From DATLWR01 sp035576205 (lineage in GTDB: Bacteria; Pseudomonadota; Zetaproteobacteria; Mariprofundales; Mariprofundaceae), in the NCBI GenBank assembly GCA_035576205.1, contig DATLWR010000156.1, forward strand, positions 1 to 15,970: a stretch of DNA of 15,970 bases, read 5' to 3'. Position numbers and translations under genes: made by a program. Below are positions 5,454 to 15,469 of the stretch, one piece after another. A model generated the notes under the pieces. It saw only the letters and a program-made list of their open reading frames with translations. It was not told the DNA's origin and made no database searches. The stretch's first letter is position 1. Each line of letters opens with the position of its first letter.

Positions 5454-7058
5454 ATGAGGCTGCCCGCCAGTTTCCGCCGCAACCTGCGGCTGTTGCGTAT
5501 CGTGCATATCCTGGCGACCCACGGCATGGCGGCGATCGCCGTGCGGCTGCGGCTGTTTCTCCCCTATGTATGGATCATGCAGTGGTTCCGCGAGGAGCCG
5601 TTGCCGACCGAGGCCGGCGCCCAGATCCGCGAGGCGCTGGAGAAGCTCGGCCCCACCTTCATCAAGCTCGGCCAGATGCTCTCCACCCGCGTCGACCTGC
5701 TGCCGCTGGACGTGGCGATCGAGCTGAAGAAGCTGCAGGACGAGGTGCCGCCGGAGCCGTTCTCCTCGGTGAAGCAGGTGGTCGAGCGCAGCTTCAAGAA
5801 ACCGCTGCTCGGCGACGACGGCCTGTTCCACTCCTTCGACGAGCGGCCGATCGCCGCCGCCTCCATCGCTCAGGTCCATTTCGCCGAGCTGCACGACGGC
5901 AGCCGCGTGGCGGTGAAGGTGCGCCGGCCGCGTATCGCCCGCACCATCGAGGCGGATCTGGCCATCCTGAAGCTGCTGGCTTCGCTGTTCGACCGCTATT
6001 TCCCCGAGTACCGCCGCCTGAAGGCGCCTGAGGTGATCGAGGAGTTCGCCGTCACCATCCGTGGCGAGCTGAACCTCAGGGCCGAGGCGGCGCATGCCAG
6101 CCGTTTCGCCGAGAATTTCGCCGACCTGCCGGGGGTGCGGGTGCCGGCGGTGCGCTGGGACTATACCCATACCGAGGTGCTGACCACCGAGCGGATCTCC
6201 GGCATTCCGATCGACGAGAAGGAGAAGCTGCGCGAGGCGGGTCACGACTGTCTGCGGCTCTGCGAGCGGGCGGCGGCGCTCTTCTTCCATATGGTCTTCG
6301 TCGACGGCTATTTCCATGCCGACATGCACCCGGGCAACATCTTCGTCGCCGACAACGGCGATATCGTGCTGGTCGATTTCGGTATCGTCGGCCGGCTGGA
6401 CATGCGCTCGCGCCGTTATCTCGCTGACATGCTGCTGGCTTTCCTGAAAGAGGACTACCGGCGTGCCGCCGAGGTGCATGTCGAGGCGGGCTACGTGCCG
6501 GCCAGCACCGACATCTCCGCCTTCGAGGATGCGTTGCGCGAGATCGCCGTGCCGATCTTCAACAGGCCGCTCGGCGATATCTCCATCGCCGAGCTGCTGC
6601 TCGCCATGTTCGCCGTCACCGAACGCTTCAAGATGGAGACGCGGCCGGAGCTGTTGCTGCTGCAGAAGACCATGGTGGTCATGGAAGGGGTGGCCAGGGA
6701 GCTCGCCGATCAGGCCAATATCTGGTTGCTGGCCAGGCCGCTGGTCACCGAATGGATGACCCGGCACATGGGGCCGGTCGGACGTGCCGAAGCGCTGGCC
6801 GGCGAGGTACGGCTGCAGCTCGGCCAGTGGCTGAACCTGCCCGAGCGACTGGAGTCGCAGCTGGCCGCTGCCCGCCAGCTGCGGGTCGGCGATGTGCACG
6901 AGGTCTCGCGCCTGCCGCATGTGACGGGCGCGCTGCTGGCCGGTGCCGGTGGTGCGCTGTTCGCCTGGTATGCGGCCGGCGATGCGGATCACTGGGTGCT
7001 CGTCGCCGGCGGCCTGTCGCTCGCTTTCGGCCTGCTGCTCGCCCTGTCGCGCGCCTGA
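5454..7058 (+). CDS. ubiB: UbiB, ABC1/ADCK-family kinase-like protein of ubiquinone biosynthesis
   Basis: This 534-residue protein belongs to the atypical kinase-like UbiB family, needed for ubiquinone synthesis; E. coli UbiB and its homologue COQ8 show ATPase activity thought to help extract lipid intermediates from the membrane. Visible motifs are the family-specific KxGQ (KLGQ, residues 71-74), the Ala-rich loop AAASIAQVH (134-142), the VAVKV lysine K155, HADMHPGN with HPGN at 292-295, and the DFG triad at 308-310. Two hydrophobic segments near residues 490-510 and 515-532 are the C-terminal membrane anchors. I start it at ATG 5454, which gives the typical MRLPASFRRNLRLLRI N-terminus; GAGGAG at 5435-5440 is a somewhat distant Shine-Dalgarno. 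An upstream in-frame ATG at 5385 would overlap ubiJ and adds an atypical leader. Confidence 0.93.
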   Translation: MRLPASFRRNLRLLRIVHILATHGMAAIAVRLRLFLPYVWIMQWFREEPLPTEAGAQIREALEKLGPTFIKLGQMLSTRVDLLPLDVAIELKKLQDEVPPEPFSSVKQVVERSFKKPLLGDDGLFHSFDERPIAAASIAQVHFAELHDGSRVAVKVRRPRIARTIEADLAILKLLASLFDRYFPEYRRLKAPEVIEEFAVTIRGELNLRAEAAHASRFAENFADLPGVRVPAVRWDYTHTEVLTTERISGIPIDEKEKLREAGHDCLRLCERAAALFFHMVFVDGYFHADMHPGNIFVADNGDIVLVDFGIVGRLDMRSRRYLADMLLAFLKEDYRRAAEVHVEAGYVPASTDISAFEDALREIAVPIFNRPLGDISIAELLLAMFAVTERFKMETRPELLLLQKTMVVMEGVARELADQANIWLLARPLVTEWMTRHMGPVGRAEALAGEVRLQLGQWLNLPERLESQLAAARQLRVGDVHEVSRLPHVTGALLAGAGGALFAWYAAGDADHWVLVAGGLSLAFGLLLALSRA

Positions 7059-7142
7059 GGTTTGGTCGGCGGGCTTGGAAGTCGGCGGCCGATTGGCTAG
7101 GCTGCGCCCCGATTTTGAATCGCCATAATCAGGAGCTGGTGC

Positions 7143-8312
<1,170 letters not shown>

Positions 8313-8340
8313 TTGCGGGCGGTTTCGGCCGCCACGGTTC

Positions 8341-8410
8341 CGGACTGAGGAGCGTTGCGACGGGTAACTGCCCGCCAGGCTCAGTCGGGATGTGAAGTTC
8401 AACGACGCTC
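8341..8410 (+). ncRNA. S-adenosylhomocysteine (SAH) riboswitch aptamer
   Basis: The sequence matches the SAH riboswitch core: GAGGAGCGTTGCGACGGG, then CCCGCCAGGCTC, then CAACGACGCTCA. P1 pairs GACTGAG (8343-8349) with CTCAGTC (8380-8386), a perfect 7 bp stem. P2 pairs CGGG (8361-8364) with CCCG (8371-8374). The pseudoknot pairs GAGCGT (8350-8355) with ACGCTC (8405-8410). In characterised cases this RNA senses SAH and turns on ahcY, which is the next gene. Confidence 0.93.
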
Positions 8411-8441
8411 ATACAACTTGATGAGAAAAGGAGTATGAGAA

Positions 8442-8444
<3 letters not shown>
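8408..8444 (+). promoter_or_regulatory. Expression platform of the SAH riboswitch and ahcY ribosome binding site
   Basis: CTCATAC (8408-8414) is complementary to GTATGAG (8433-8439), which lies between the Shine-Dalgarno AAGGAG (8428-8433) and the ahcY ATG at 8442. This 7 bp hairpin would hold the ribosome site in its loop and stem. Its 5' arm shares CTC (8408-8410) with the aptamer pseudoknot, so the two folds compete: SAH binding should free the site. A competing 5 bp hairpin (CTCAT 8408-8412 with ATGAG 8421-8425) leaves the site open. Confidence 0.6.
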
Positions 8445-9838
<1,394 letters not shown>

Positions 9839-9839
<1 letters not shown>

Positions 9840-10255
9840 TGCGCGAGGCGGCGCCACGGTTCGGCTGCAGGGCGGCGCTGCTGCTCTGCTGCCTGCTGTT
9901 GCCGGTTGTGGCGGCCGCTGCCGCCGATGCGGCTGACCCGGCCACTGCTACGGACGGGGCCGCAGCGGACAGCGCTTCGGCGCCGACGGCCGGCAAGGGT
10001 GCCGCCACCTCCGACAAGTCCGATACGACCGGCGCGGCCACGGCGGCGGGCGGCCTGTCGGTGGATGCGCGCTTCGACAAGACCGGCGACGGCATCGTCG
10101 ACGCTTCCGACTGGGCGCAGATGGATGAGGCGACGAAGCTCGAATATGCCCGTGAATCGGTGGCAGCCCTCGGCGAGGATCCGGATGCGATGCTGGAGGG
10201 GCGGCTCACCCGGGCGCAGCGCTACCTGGAAGGGCTGCGGGCCGTCTACGAATAG
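9839..10255 (+). CDS. Small exported protein with one EF-hand-like loop
   Basis: This 138-residue protein starts at an ATG sharing its A with the ahcY stop (TGATG), implying coupled translation. It begins with a basic segment and a hydrophobic core (RAALLLCCLLLPVVAAAAA, residues 11-29), a likely Sec signal peptide. A Cys pair at 17-18 lies inside the core but does not form a proper lipobox. Residues 30-72 are an Ala/Thr/Ser/Asp-rich linker. Residues 80-91 (DKTGDGIVDASD) fit a calcium-binding EF-hand or dockerin-type loop, with D80, D84, G85, D88 and D91 in ligand positions and T82 in place of the usual Asp/Asn. The end is helical and charged. I know no family name. Why such a protein follows ahcY is unclear; it may simply share the transcript. 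Confidence 0.8.
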
Positions 10256-10278
10256 CATTGACCGTACTATTTCAGCGC

Positions 10279-10307
10279 TTGAAACGGCTAGCCGGTTCTG
10301 CTAGAAA
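10279..10307 (+). promoter_or_regulatory. Predicted promoter of the atp operon
   Basis: TTGAAA (10279-10284) and TAGAAA (10302-10307) are separated by 17 bp, each matching four of six consensus bases. It lies directly before atpI, in the only gap (73 bp) between the ahcY-linked gene and the atp genes. The palindrome CGGCTAGCCG sits in the spacer. No terminator with a T-tract separates the two gene groups, so read-through from ahcY is possible. Confidence 0.4.
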
Positions 10308-10328
10308 TCGTCGCGCTGGATTGGGGGG

Positions 10329-10769
10329 ATGCGTGGCCGAGTGCTCGGCGTGAGCAATCAAACCAGTTTCGACGAGGGTTCGCCCGGCAATATCGCGATC
10401 CGCCTGCTTGCAATGCAGCTGGGGATGCTGCTGGTCATGGCTGCCGTGTTCTGGCTGCTGGGTGTGATCGACCGGTTTCCGGCTTTTGCCTACGGGCTGG
10501 TGCTGATGGCCGCGAATGCGATGGTCCTGGTCCGGGTGGTGTCCCGGGCGTCGCGACAGGAGGCCAGGACGGGCCAACGGTTGCTGTACGGCATGGCGGT
10601 GGCGCGGTTTCTGGCGGTTCTGGCTTTGCTGGCCGTTGCGTACCGGTTAGGTCTGCATCTGCTGTATGTGGCTGCGGGCATGCTGGTCGCCCAGGTGGCG
10701 GTTTATATCACGGGTTTTCGTGCCGCGTATGCCGGCACAAGATTGAATGGAGGGTCTGAACTTGGCTGA
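10329..10769 (+). CDS. atpI: ATP synthase protein I
   Basis: A 146-residue membrane protein in the standard atpI position before atpB. Four hydrophobic segments are visible: about 24-47 (LLAMQLGMLLVMAAVFWLLG), 50-70, 87-105 and 108-130, joined by a basic loop (RVVSRASRQEARTGQR). AtpI is a non-essential chaperone-like factor that helps assemble the c-ring. The sequence is divergent and the call rests on topology and place in the operon. The ATG at 10329 follows GGGGGG with no spacing, so a GTG at 10341 or 10350 may be the real start. Its stop overlaps the start region of atpB. Confidence 0.8.
   Translation: MRGRVLGVSNQTSFDEGSPGNIAIRLLAMQLGMLLVMAAVFWLLGVIDRFPAFAYGLVLMAANAMVLVRVVSRASRQEARTGQRLLYGMAVARFLAVLALLAVAYRLGLHLLYVAAGMLVAQVAVYITGFRAAYAGTRLNGGSELG
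10749..10754 (+). promoter_or_regulatory. Shine-Dalgarno that points to a TTG start for atpB
   Basis: GGAGGG lies 7 bases before an in-frame TTG at 10762 but overlaps the ATG at 10747, which itself has no Shine-Dalgarno. This favours TTG initiation, inside the last codons of atpI. Confidence 0.55.
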
Positions 10770-11631
10770 GCAGGGCCACAGCGGTGGAATTTCCGAACAT
10801 CTCCAGTACTGGACGGTGTCGTTCGACGACTCGAATCCTTTCATGCGGCTGCATCTCGACACGATGCTGCTTACTCTTTTCATTGCCTTTGGGCTGATTC
10901 TCTTCGCTGCCTGGCTGCGCAGCCGCCTTGTCGAAGGGGCTCCTTCCGGCACGCAGAACTTCATGGAATCGGTGATCGAGTTCATCAACCAGACGGTGCG
11001 GGACAACTTCCCGGTCAACAATCCGCTGATCGCACCGCTGGCGCTGACCATCTTCGTCTTCATCCTGCTGTGCAACACGCTCGACATCCTGCCGGCCTAC
11101 CTGATGCATCATGTGGCGGGTGCCTTCGGCCTGCACTCCTTCCGCCAGGTGCCGACCAACGACCTCAACCTGCCGGTCGCCATGGCGCTGTCGGTGTTCA
11201 TCCTGGTGCTGTACTACGAGTTCAAGCTCAAGCCGGTCCACTTCATGAAGGAGCTGCTGCTGCAGCCGTTCGCCAGCCTGCTGCTGGGCGCGAAGAATCC
11301 GATCGTCAAGCTGCTCGGCGTGCTGCTGATCCCGCTGAATCTGGTCCTGAAGCTGATCGAGGAGCTGGCCAAGCCGCTCTCCCTCTCCTTCCGACTTTTC
11401 GGCAACATGTTCGCCGGCGAGGTGATCTTCCTGCTGATCGCATCGCTGCTGCTGGCCGACAAGCTTGGAGACATGATGAGCGTCGGTGGCGCTGTCTCCG
11501 AGGTTATGGGTCTCTTGGTCGGCCTCGGCTGGTCGATGTTCCACATGTTCATCGGTTTGCTGCAAGCCTTCATCTTCATGATTCTGTCGGTGGTGTACCT
11601 TTCCATTGCACACCAGCCGGCCGAGCATTGA
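10762..11631 (+). CDS. atpB: ATP synthase Fo subunit a
   Basis: Subunit a forms the proton half-channels against the c-ring in the inner membrane. The hydrophobic helices expected for the family are visible, and the conserved LSLSFRLFGNMFAGE segment carries the essential arginine, residue 211 counted from the TTG start (R210 in E. coli). The last helices (FHMFIGLLQAFIFMILSVVYLS) contain the conserved LQAFIF motif. I chose TTG 10762, giving 289 residues, because GGAGGG is correctly spaced before it; ATG 10747 would add five residues. The start overlaps the atpI stop by 8 bases. Somewhat longer than E. coli subunit a because of an insert around KELLLQPFASLLLGAKNPIV. Confidence 0.93.
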   Translation: MAEQGHSGGISEHLQYWTVSFDDSNPFMRLHLDTMLLTLFIAFGLILFAAWLRSRLVEGAPSGTQNFMESVIEFINQTVRDNFPVNNPLIAPLALTIFVFILLCNTLDILPAYLMHHVAGAFGLHSFRQVPTNDLNLPVAMALSVFILVLYYEFKLKPVHFMKELLLQPFASLLLGAKNPIVKLLGVLLIPLNLVLKLIEELAKPLSLSFRLFGNMFAGEVIFLLIASLLLADKLGDMMSVGGAVSEVMGLLVGLGWSMFHMFIGLLQAFIFMILSVVYLSIAHQPAEH

Positions 11632-11667
11632 TTCTTTATAAACTAACGCTGTATAGGAGTATCTGAA

Positions 11668-11922
11668 ATGGAACCAACGACAATCATCACCGCCGCGACG
11701 GCAATCTCTGTGGGTGTGATTCTGGCTGCTGCGGGCCTCGGCTCGGCCATCGGCTGGGGTCTGATCTGCTCGAAGACGCTGGAGGGCATTTCCCGTCAGC
11801 CGGAAATGCGTCCGCAGCTGATGTTCAACATGTTCATCTTCGCCGGTCTGATGGAGTCCTTCCCGTTCATCATCATGGCTTTCGCACTGTGGTTCCTGTT
11901 CGCCAACCCGTTCCTCGCTTAA
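11668..11922 (+). CDS. atpE: ATP synthase Fo subunit c
   Basis: An 84-residue two-helix hairpin that forms the rotating c-ring. Helix 1 carries the small-residue packing motif (G23, G25, A27, G29, G31), the polar loop is R43-Q44-P45, and the ion-binding carboxylate in helix 2 is E63 within GLMESFPF, where E. coli has Asp61. The position that is Gln in sodium-driven rings is W30 here, so the classical Na+ site is absent and proton coupling is expected. AGGAG at 11655-11659 lies 8 bases before the ATG. The gene sits 36 bp after atpB. Confidence 0.95.
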   Translation: MEPTTIITAATAISVGVILAAAGLGSAIGWGLICSKTLEGISRQPEMRPQLMFNMFIFAGLMESFPFIIMAFALWFLFANPFLA

Positions 11923-11966
11923 GGTCTGGGTGTCGAACAAGTCTAGCTATTTGCGAGGAGTGACTC

Positions 11967-12449
11967 ATGAGCATTGACCTGACATTTCTTGCCCAGATCG
12001 TGGTGTTCATCACGATGGTTTGGGTGCTGTGGAAACTTCTCTACGGCCCGCTGAACTCGCTGATGGAAGCCCGCTCCGGCAGGATTGCCGAGGGTCTGGC
12101 AGCTGCCGAGGCCGGCCTGGAGGCCAAGGCCCTGGCGGATGTCGAGGCGGCCAAGCAGCTCGAGGCGGCTCGCAAGAAGGCGCACGACATCATCGCAGCA
12201 GCCGAAAAGCGTGCGGCGGAGATCAACGAGGAAGCGCTGAACCGCTCCCGTGTCGAGGCCGAAGGGATTCTCGATGCCGCCCGCGAAGAGGTGAATGCCG
12301 AGGTTGCACGTGCCCGCCAGACGCTGCGCAAGGAAGTGGCCGACATCGCCATGCTGGCCGCCTCGCAGGTTGTCGAGGCCGAGCTGGATGCGTCCCGCCA
12401 CGGCAAGCTGATCGATGGTATCGTCGCCAAGGGCTTTGGCAACGCATGA
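11967..12449 (+). CDS. atpF: ATP synthase Fo subunit b
   Basis: The 160-residue peripheral stalk subunit has one N-terminal membrane helix (FLAQIVVFITMVWVLWKLLY, about residues 6-25) followed by a long Ala/Glu/Lys/Arg-rich coiled coil (AAEKRAAEINEEALNRS and onward) that reaches up to F1 and binds the delta subunit. GAGGAG precedes the ATG at 11967. Length is typical. The TGA overlaps the ATG of atpH (ATGA). Only one b-type gene is present, so the stalk is probably a b2 homodimer. Confidence 0.94.
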   Translation: MSIDLTFLAQIVVFITMVWVLWKLLYGPLNSLMEARSGRIAEGLAAAEAGLEAKALADVEAAKQLEAARKKAHDIIAAAEKRAAEINEEALNRSRVEAEGILDAAREEVNAEVARARQTLRKEVADIAMLAASQVVEAELDASRHGKLIDGIVAKGFGNA

Positions 12450-12967
12450 GTACGCTGCGCATTTCACGTCGCTACGCCCGCGCGCTGTTCGAGCTGATCG
12501 GCGAAGGAGCCAAGCTGCGCCCGGGTCTCGAGGCGCTGGCGACGGTCGCTGCCGATGCGTCGGCGGCCGAGTTTCTCGGTTCCCCCGCCGTGACTGCGGC
12601 CGACAAGAGTGCTGTCGCCCTCAAGGCGGCCGGCAAGTTGCCGAAGGAGCTGGAGTCGCTGGTTGCCCTGCTGGCCGGGCGCAACAAGCTGACGCTGCTG
12701 CCGGAGATCCGCGACATGGTCGAGGAGATGGTGCGCCAGAGCGAGAGCGAGCTGGTGGCCGAGGTGACAGTGGCAGCGCCGCTGAAAGCCGACGCGCAGG
12801 AGAAGATCGCCAAGGCGCTGACGGCATCGGTCGGGCGCAGCGTGCGGCTCGACGTGCACGAGGACGCCTCCATTATCGGCGGCATGATCGTGAAGCTGGG
12901 CGATCGCCAGATCGATTACTCGCTGCGTTCGCGACTGGACGGATTGAAACAGGCCATTGCGGGCTAA
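12446..12967 (+). CDS. atpH: ATP synthase F1 subunit delta
   Basis: The 173-residue delta subunit joins the b stalk to the top of the alpha3beta3 head. The N-terminus ISRRYARALFELI is the classical helix contacting alpha, and the C-terminal segment DASIIGGMIVKLGDRQIDYS with SLRSRLDGLKQ is the family signature. The start codon overlaps the atpF stop by four bases (ATGA), which fixes it; in the same frame the sequence is open upstream but only as a shadow of atpF. A 61 bp gap separates it from atpA. Confidence 0.94.
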   Translation: MSTLRISRRYARALFELIGEGAKLRPGLEALATVAADASAAEFLGSPAVTAADKSAVALKAAGKLPKELESLVALLAGRNKLTLLPEIRDMVEEMVRQSESELVAEVTVAAPLKADAQEKIAKALTASVGRSVRLDVHEDASIIGGMIVKLGDRQIDYSLRSRLDGLKQAIAG

Positions 12968-13028
12968 AAGCCCCGGCCGAACAGGATATTTGCGGCCCGC
13001 GCCGCCAAGAATCGAATAGAGGTTGATT

Positions 13029-14570
13029 ATGAAACTCGACACGACAGAAATCAGTTCGATCATCAAGGAGCAGATCAAGGGTTACGCTGCTGGTGCGGTG
13101 GATGCCAATGTCGGCCGTATCGTCACCGTCGGTGACGGCGTGGCGCTGATCCACGGCCTCTCCGGCGCCATGGCCGGTGAGCTGCTGGAATTCGCCGGCG
13201 GCACCCGCGGCATCGTGCTGAACCTTGAGGAAGACTGCGTCGGCGCGGTGATCTTCGGTGAGTACAAGCACCTGCGCGAAGGCGACCAGGTGAAGTGCAC
13301 CGGCAAGATCTTCGAGGTGCCGGTCGGTCCGGAACTGAAGGGCCGCGTGGTCAACCCGCTGGGTGAGCCGATCGACGGCAAGGGCCCGATCAATGCCAAG
13401 GCGACCGACATCGTCGAGAAGGTGGCACCGGGCGTGATCTGGCGTCAGAGCGTCGACCAGCCGCTGGCAACAGGCATCAAGGCCATCGACGCGATGATTC
13501 CGGTCGGTCGCGGCCAGCGCGAGCTGATCATCGGTGACCGCCAGACCGGCAAGACCGCCATCGCGCTCGATACCATCATCAACCAGAAGGGCACCGGCGT
13601 GACCTGCGTCTACGTGGCCGTCGGCCAGAAGGCCTCCAGTGTCGCCAACGTTGTGCGTACGCTGAAGGAGCACGGCGCTCTGGAGAATACCATCATCGTC
13701 TCCGCTTCCGCTTCCGAGTCCGCCGCCCTGCAGTACCTGGCGCCGTACTCCGGCTGCACCATGGGCGAGTACTTCCGCGACCGCGGCGAAGACGCGCTGA
13801 TCATCTATGACGACCTGACCAAGCAGGCCTGGGCCTATCGTCAGGTTTCGCTGATCCTGCGCCGTCCTCCGGGCCGCGAAGCCTACCCGGGCGACGTCTT
13901 CTACCTGCACTCGCGTCTGCTGGAGCGCGCTTCCCGCGTCAATGCCGACTACGTGAAGGAATTCACCAAGGGCAAGGTCGAGGGCAAGACCGGTTCTCTG
14001 ACCGCGCTGCCGATCATCGAGACCCAGGAAGGCGACGTTTCCGCCTTCGTGCCGACCAACGTCATCTCCATTACCGACGGCCAGATCTTCCTGGAGACCG
14101 GCCTGTTCAACGCCGGCCAGCGTCCGGCTGTGAACGTCGGCCTCTCCGTTTCCCGTGTGGGCGGTGCTGCACAGACCAAGGCGGTCAAGAAGGTCGGCGG
14201 CGGCCTGCGTCTGGACCTGGCGCAGTACCGTGAGCTGGCTGCCTTCGCACAGTTCGCCTCGGATCTCGATCCGGCGACCCGCAAGCAGATCGAGCGCGGC
14301 AAGCGCGGCATGGAAGCGCTGAAGCAGGGCGAGAACTCGCCGCTGTCGGTCGCTGAAATCACTGCCGTGCTGTTCGCCCTGAACGCCGGCGATCTGGACG
14401 ACATCGCGGTCAACCGCGTGGTCGACTTCGAGAAGGCTTACCTCGCCTACCTGAAGTCGAACTACAGCAAGCTGATCGAAACCCTGAATGCTGAGCTGGC
14501 GCTCTCCGACCAGATCGCGGATGGCCTGAAGAAGGCGATTGCCGACTTCAAGGCCAACGGCACCTACTAA
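13029..14570 (+). CDS. atpA: ATP synthase F1 subunit alpha
   Basis: The 513-residue non-catalytic nucleotide-binding subunit, the same length as in E. coli. The Walker A motif GDRQTGKT is at residues 169-176, the arginine finger is R376 in SVSRVGGAAQ, and ALEYDD-type features appear as EDALIIYDDLTKQ. I start at ATG 13029, six bases after AGAGG (13018-13022); a TTG two codons upstream at 13023 lies right against that site and is unlikely. The tail ends FKANGTY. Confidence 0.97.
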   Translation: MKLDTTEISSIIKEQIKGYAAGAVDANVGRIVTVGDGVALIHGLSGAMAGELLEFAGGTRGIVLNLEEDCVGAVIFGEYKHLREGDQVKCTGKIFEVPVGPELKGRVVNPLGEPIDGKGPINAKATDIVEKVAPGVIWRQSVDQPLATGIKAIDAMIPVGRGQRELIIGDRQTGKTAIALDTIINQKGTGVTCVYVAVGQKASSVANVVRTLKEHGALENTIIVSASASESAALQYLAPYSGCTMGEYFRDRGEDALIIYDDLTKQAWAYRQVSLILRRPPGREAYPGDVFYLHSRLLERASRVNADYVKEFTKGKVEGKTGSLTALPIIETQEGDVSAFVPTNVISITDGQIFLETGLFNAGQRPAVNVGLSVSRVGGAAQTKAVKKVGGGLRLDLAQYRELAAFAQFASDLDPATRKQIERGKRGMEALKQGENSPLSVAEITAVLFALNAGDLDDIAVNRVVDFEKAYLAYLKSNYSKLIETLNAELALSDQIADGLKKAIADFKANGTY

Positions 14571-14580
14571 GGAGCGCGCA

Positions 14581-15438
14581 ATGGCAACAGCCAAGGAGAT
14601 CCGTGGCCAGATCAAGGCCATTCAGAACACGGGCAAGATCACCAAGGCCATGGAGCTGGTTGCGGCCAGTAAGATGCGCAAGGCCCAGGACCGTGTGCTG
14701 GCGGGTCGTTCCTATGCGGAAGGCATCCGCCGCGTGATCGGCAACCTGATGCAGGCGCATCCGGAGTTCGCCCACCCGATCGTGTCCGGCCGCAAGGAAA
14801 TCAAGAAGATCGGCGTCATCGTCGTCACGACCGACAAGGGTCTGTGCGGAGGCCTGAACACCAATGTGCTGAAGCGTGCCCTCGGCATCGTCAAGGAAGC
14901 CAAGGTAGGTGTCGAGGCCTACACGATCGGCCGTCGCGCCGGCATGTTCATGCGCAAGGTCGTCGACGACCTGCAGGCGGCAGCCGAGAACATTCCCGAT
15001 GCGGCCGAGCTGAAGGACGTGCTGGGTGTGGTCAACGTGGCGATCGAGCGTTACATGAGCGGCCAGGTGGACGAAGTCCATCTTGTCTACAGTGAGTATG
15101 TGAATACGATGACGCAGACGCCCGAGGTGATGCGTCTGATCCCTTGTCCGGCTCCGGTCAAGGAGAGCCATCCGGGCTACTGGGACTACCTGTACGAGCC
15201 GGATAGCAAGTCGGCGCTCGACGCGCTGCTGCGCCGCTATGTCGAGTCGCTGGTCTACCATGCCGTGCTCGAGAACAAGGCGTGCGAGCACTCGGCGCGC
15301 ATGGTGGCGATGAAGGCGGCGACGGACAACGCCAAGGGCATCGTCAAGGATCTGAAGATCACCTACAACAAGGCACGCCAGGCTGGCATCACGCGCGAGA
15401 TTGCAGAAATCTGCGCCGGTGCGGCCGCGTCCGAATAA
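14581..15438 (+). CDS. atpG: ATP synthase F1 subunit gamma
   Basis: The 285-residue central shaft. The N-terminal helix is highly conserved (REIRGQIKAI-type start read here as KEIRGQIKAIQNTGKITKAM), followed by VAASKMRKAQ; TDKGLCGGLNTN is the conserved central motif, and the C-terminal helix shows ATDNAKGIVKDLKITYNKAR and ITREIAEI. The ATG at 14581 has TAAGGAG (14568-14574) six bases upstream, overlapping the atpA stop. A start further upstream would lie inside atpA and is rejected. Confidence 0.97.
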   Translation: MATAKEIRGQIKAIQNTGKITKAMELVAASKMRKAQDRVLAGRSYAEGIRRVIGNLMQAHPEFAHPIVSGRKEIKKIGVIVVTTDKGLCGGLNTNVLKRALGIVKEAKVGVEAYTIGRRAGMFMRKVVDDLQAAAENIPDAAELKDVLGVVNVAIERYMSGQVDEVHLVYSEYVNTMTQTPEVMRLIPCPAPVKESHPGYWDYLYEPDSKSALDALLRRYVESLVYHAVLENKACEHSARMVAMKAATDNAKGIVKDLKITYNKARQAGITREIAEICAGAAASE

Positions 15439-15469
15439 GTTTTGAATTGAGATTGGAGAGGTCGTAACG

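Noticed and set aside
7059..7142. SAM riboswitch or clear promoter before metK
   Set aside because: The 84 bp gap shows no recognisable SAM aptamer. TTGGCT at 7093 pairs poorly with TTGAAT at 7115 (16 bp) and CATAAT at 7124 is too far away.
8318..8333. GGCGG/CCGCC hairpin after metK as an intrinsic terminator
   Set aside because: Only a 5 bp stem, and it is followed by ACGGTTCC rather than a T-run.
8421..8438. Five-codon frame ATG...TGA (MRKGV) in front of ahcY as a leader peptide
   Set aside because: It has no ribosome site and lies within the riboswitch expression platform; the ATGAG is better explained as a pairing element.
10323..10350. tRNA-like start (GATGCGTGGCCGAGTG) before atpI, similar to the D-arm region of Ser/Leu tRNAs
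   Set aside because: No anticodon arm, T-arm (GGTTCGAATC-like) or acceptor pairing follows; the sequence continues as atpI.
12873..14621. Long minus-strand frame opposite atpA
   Set aside because: Shadow of atpA, with no ribosome site or family motif.
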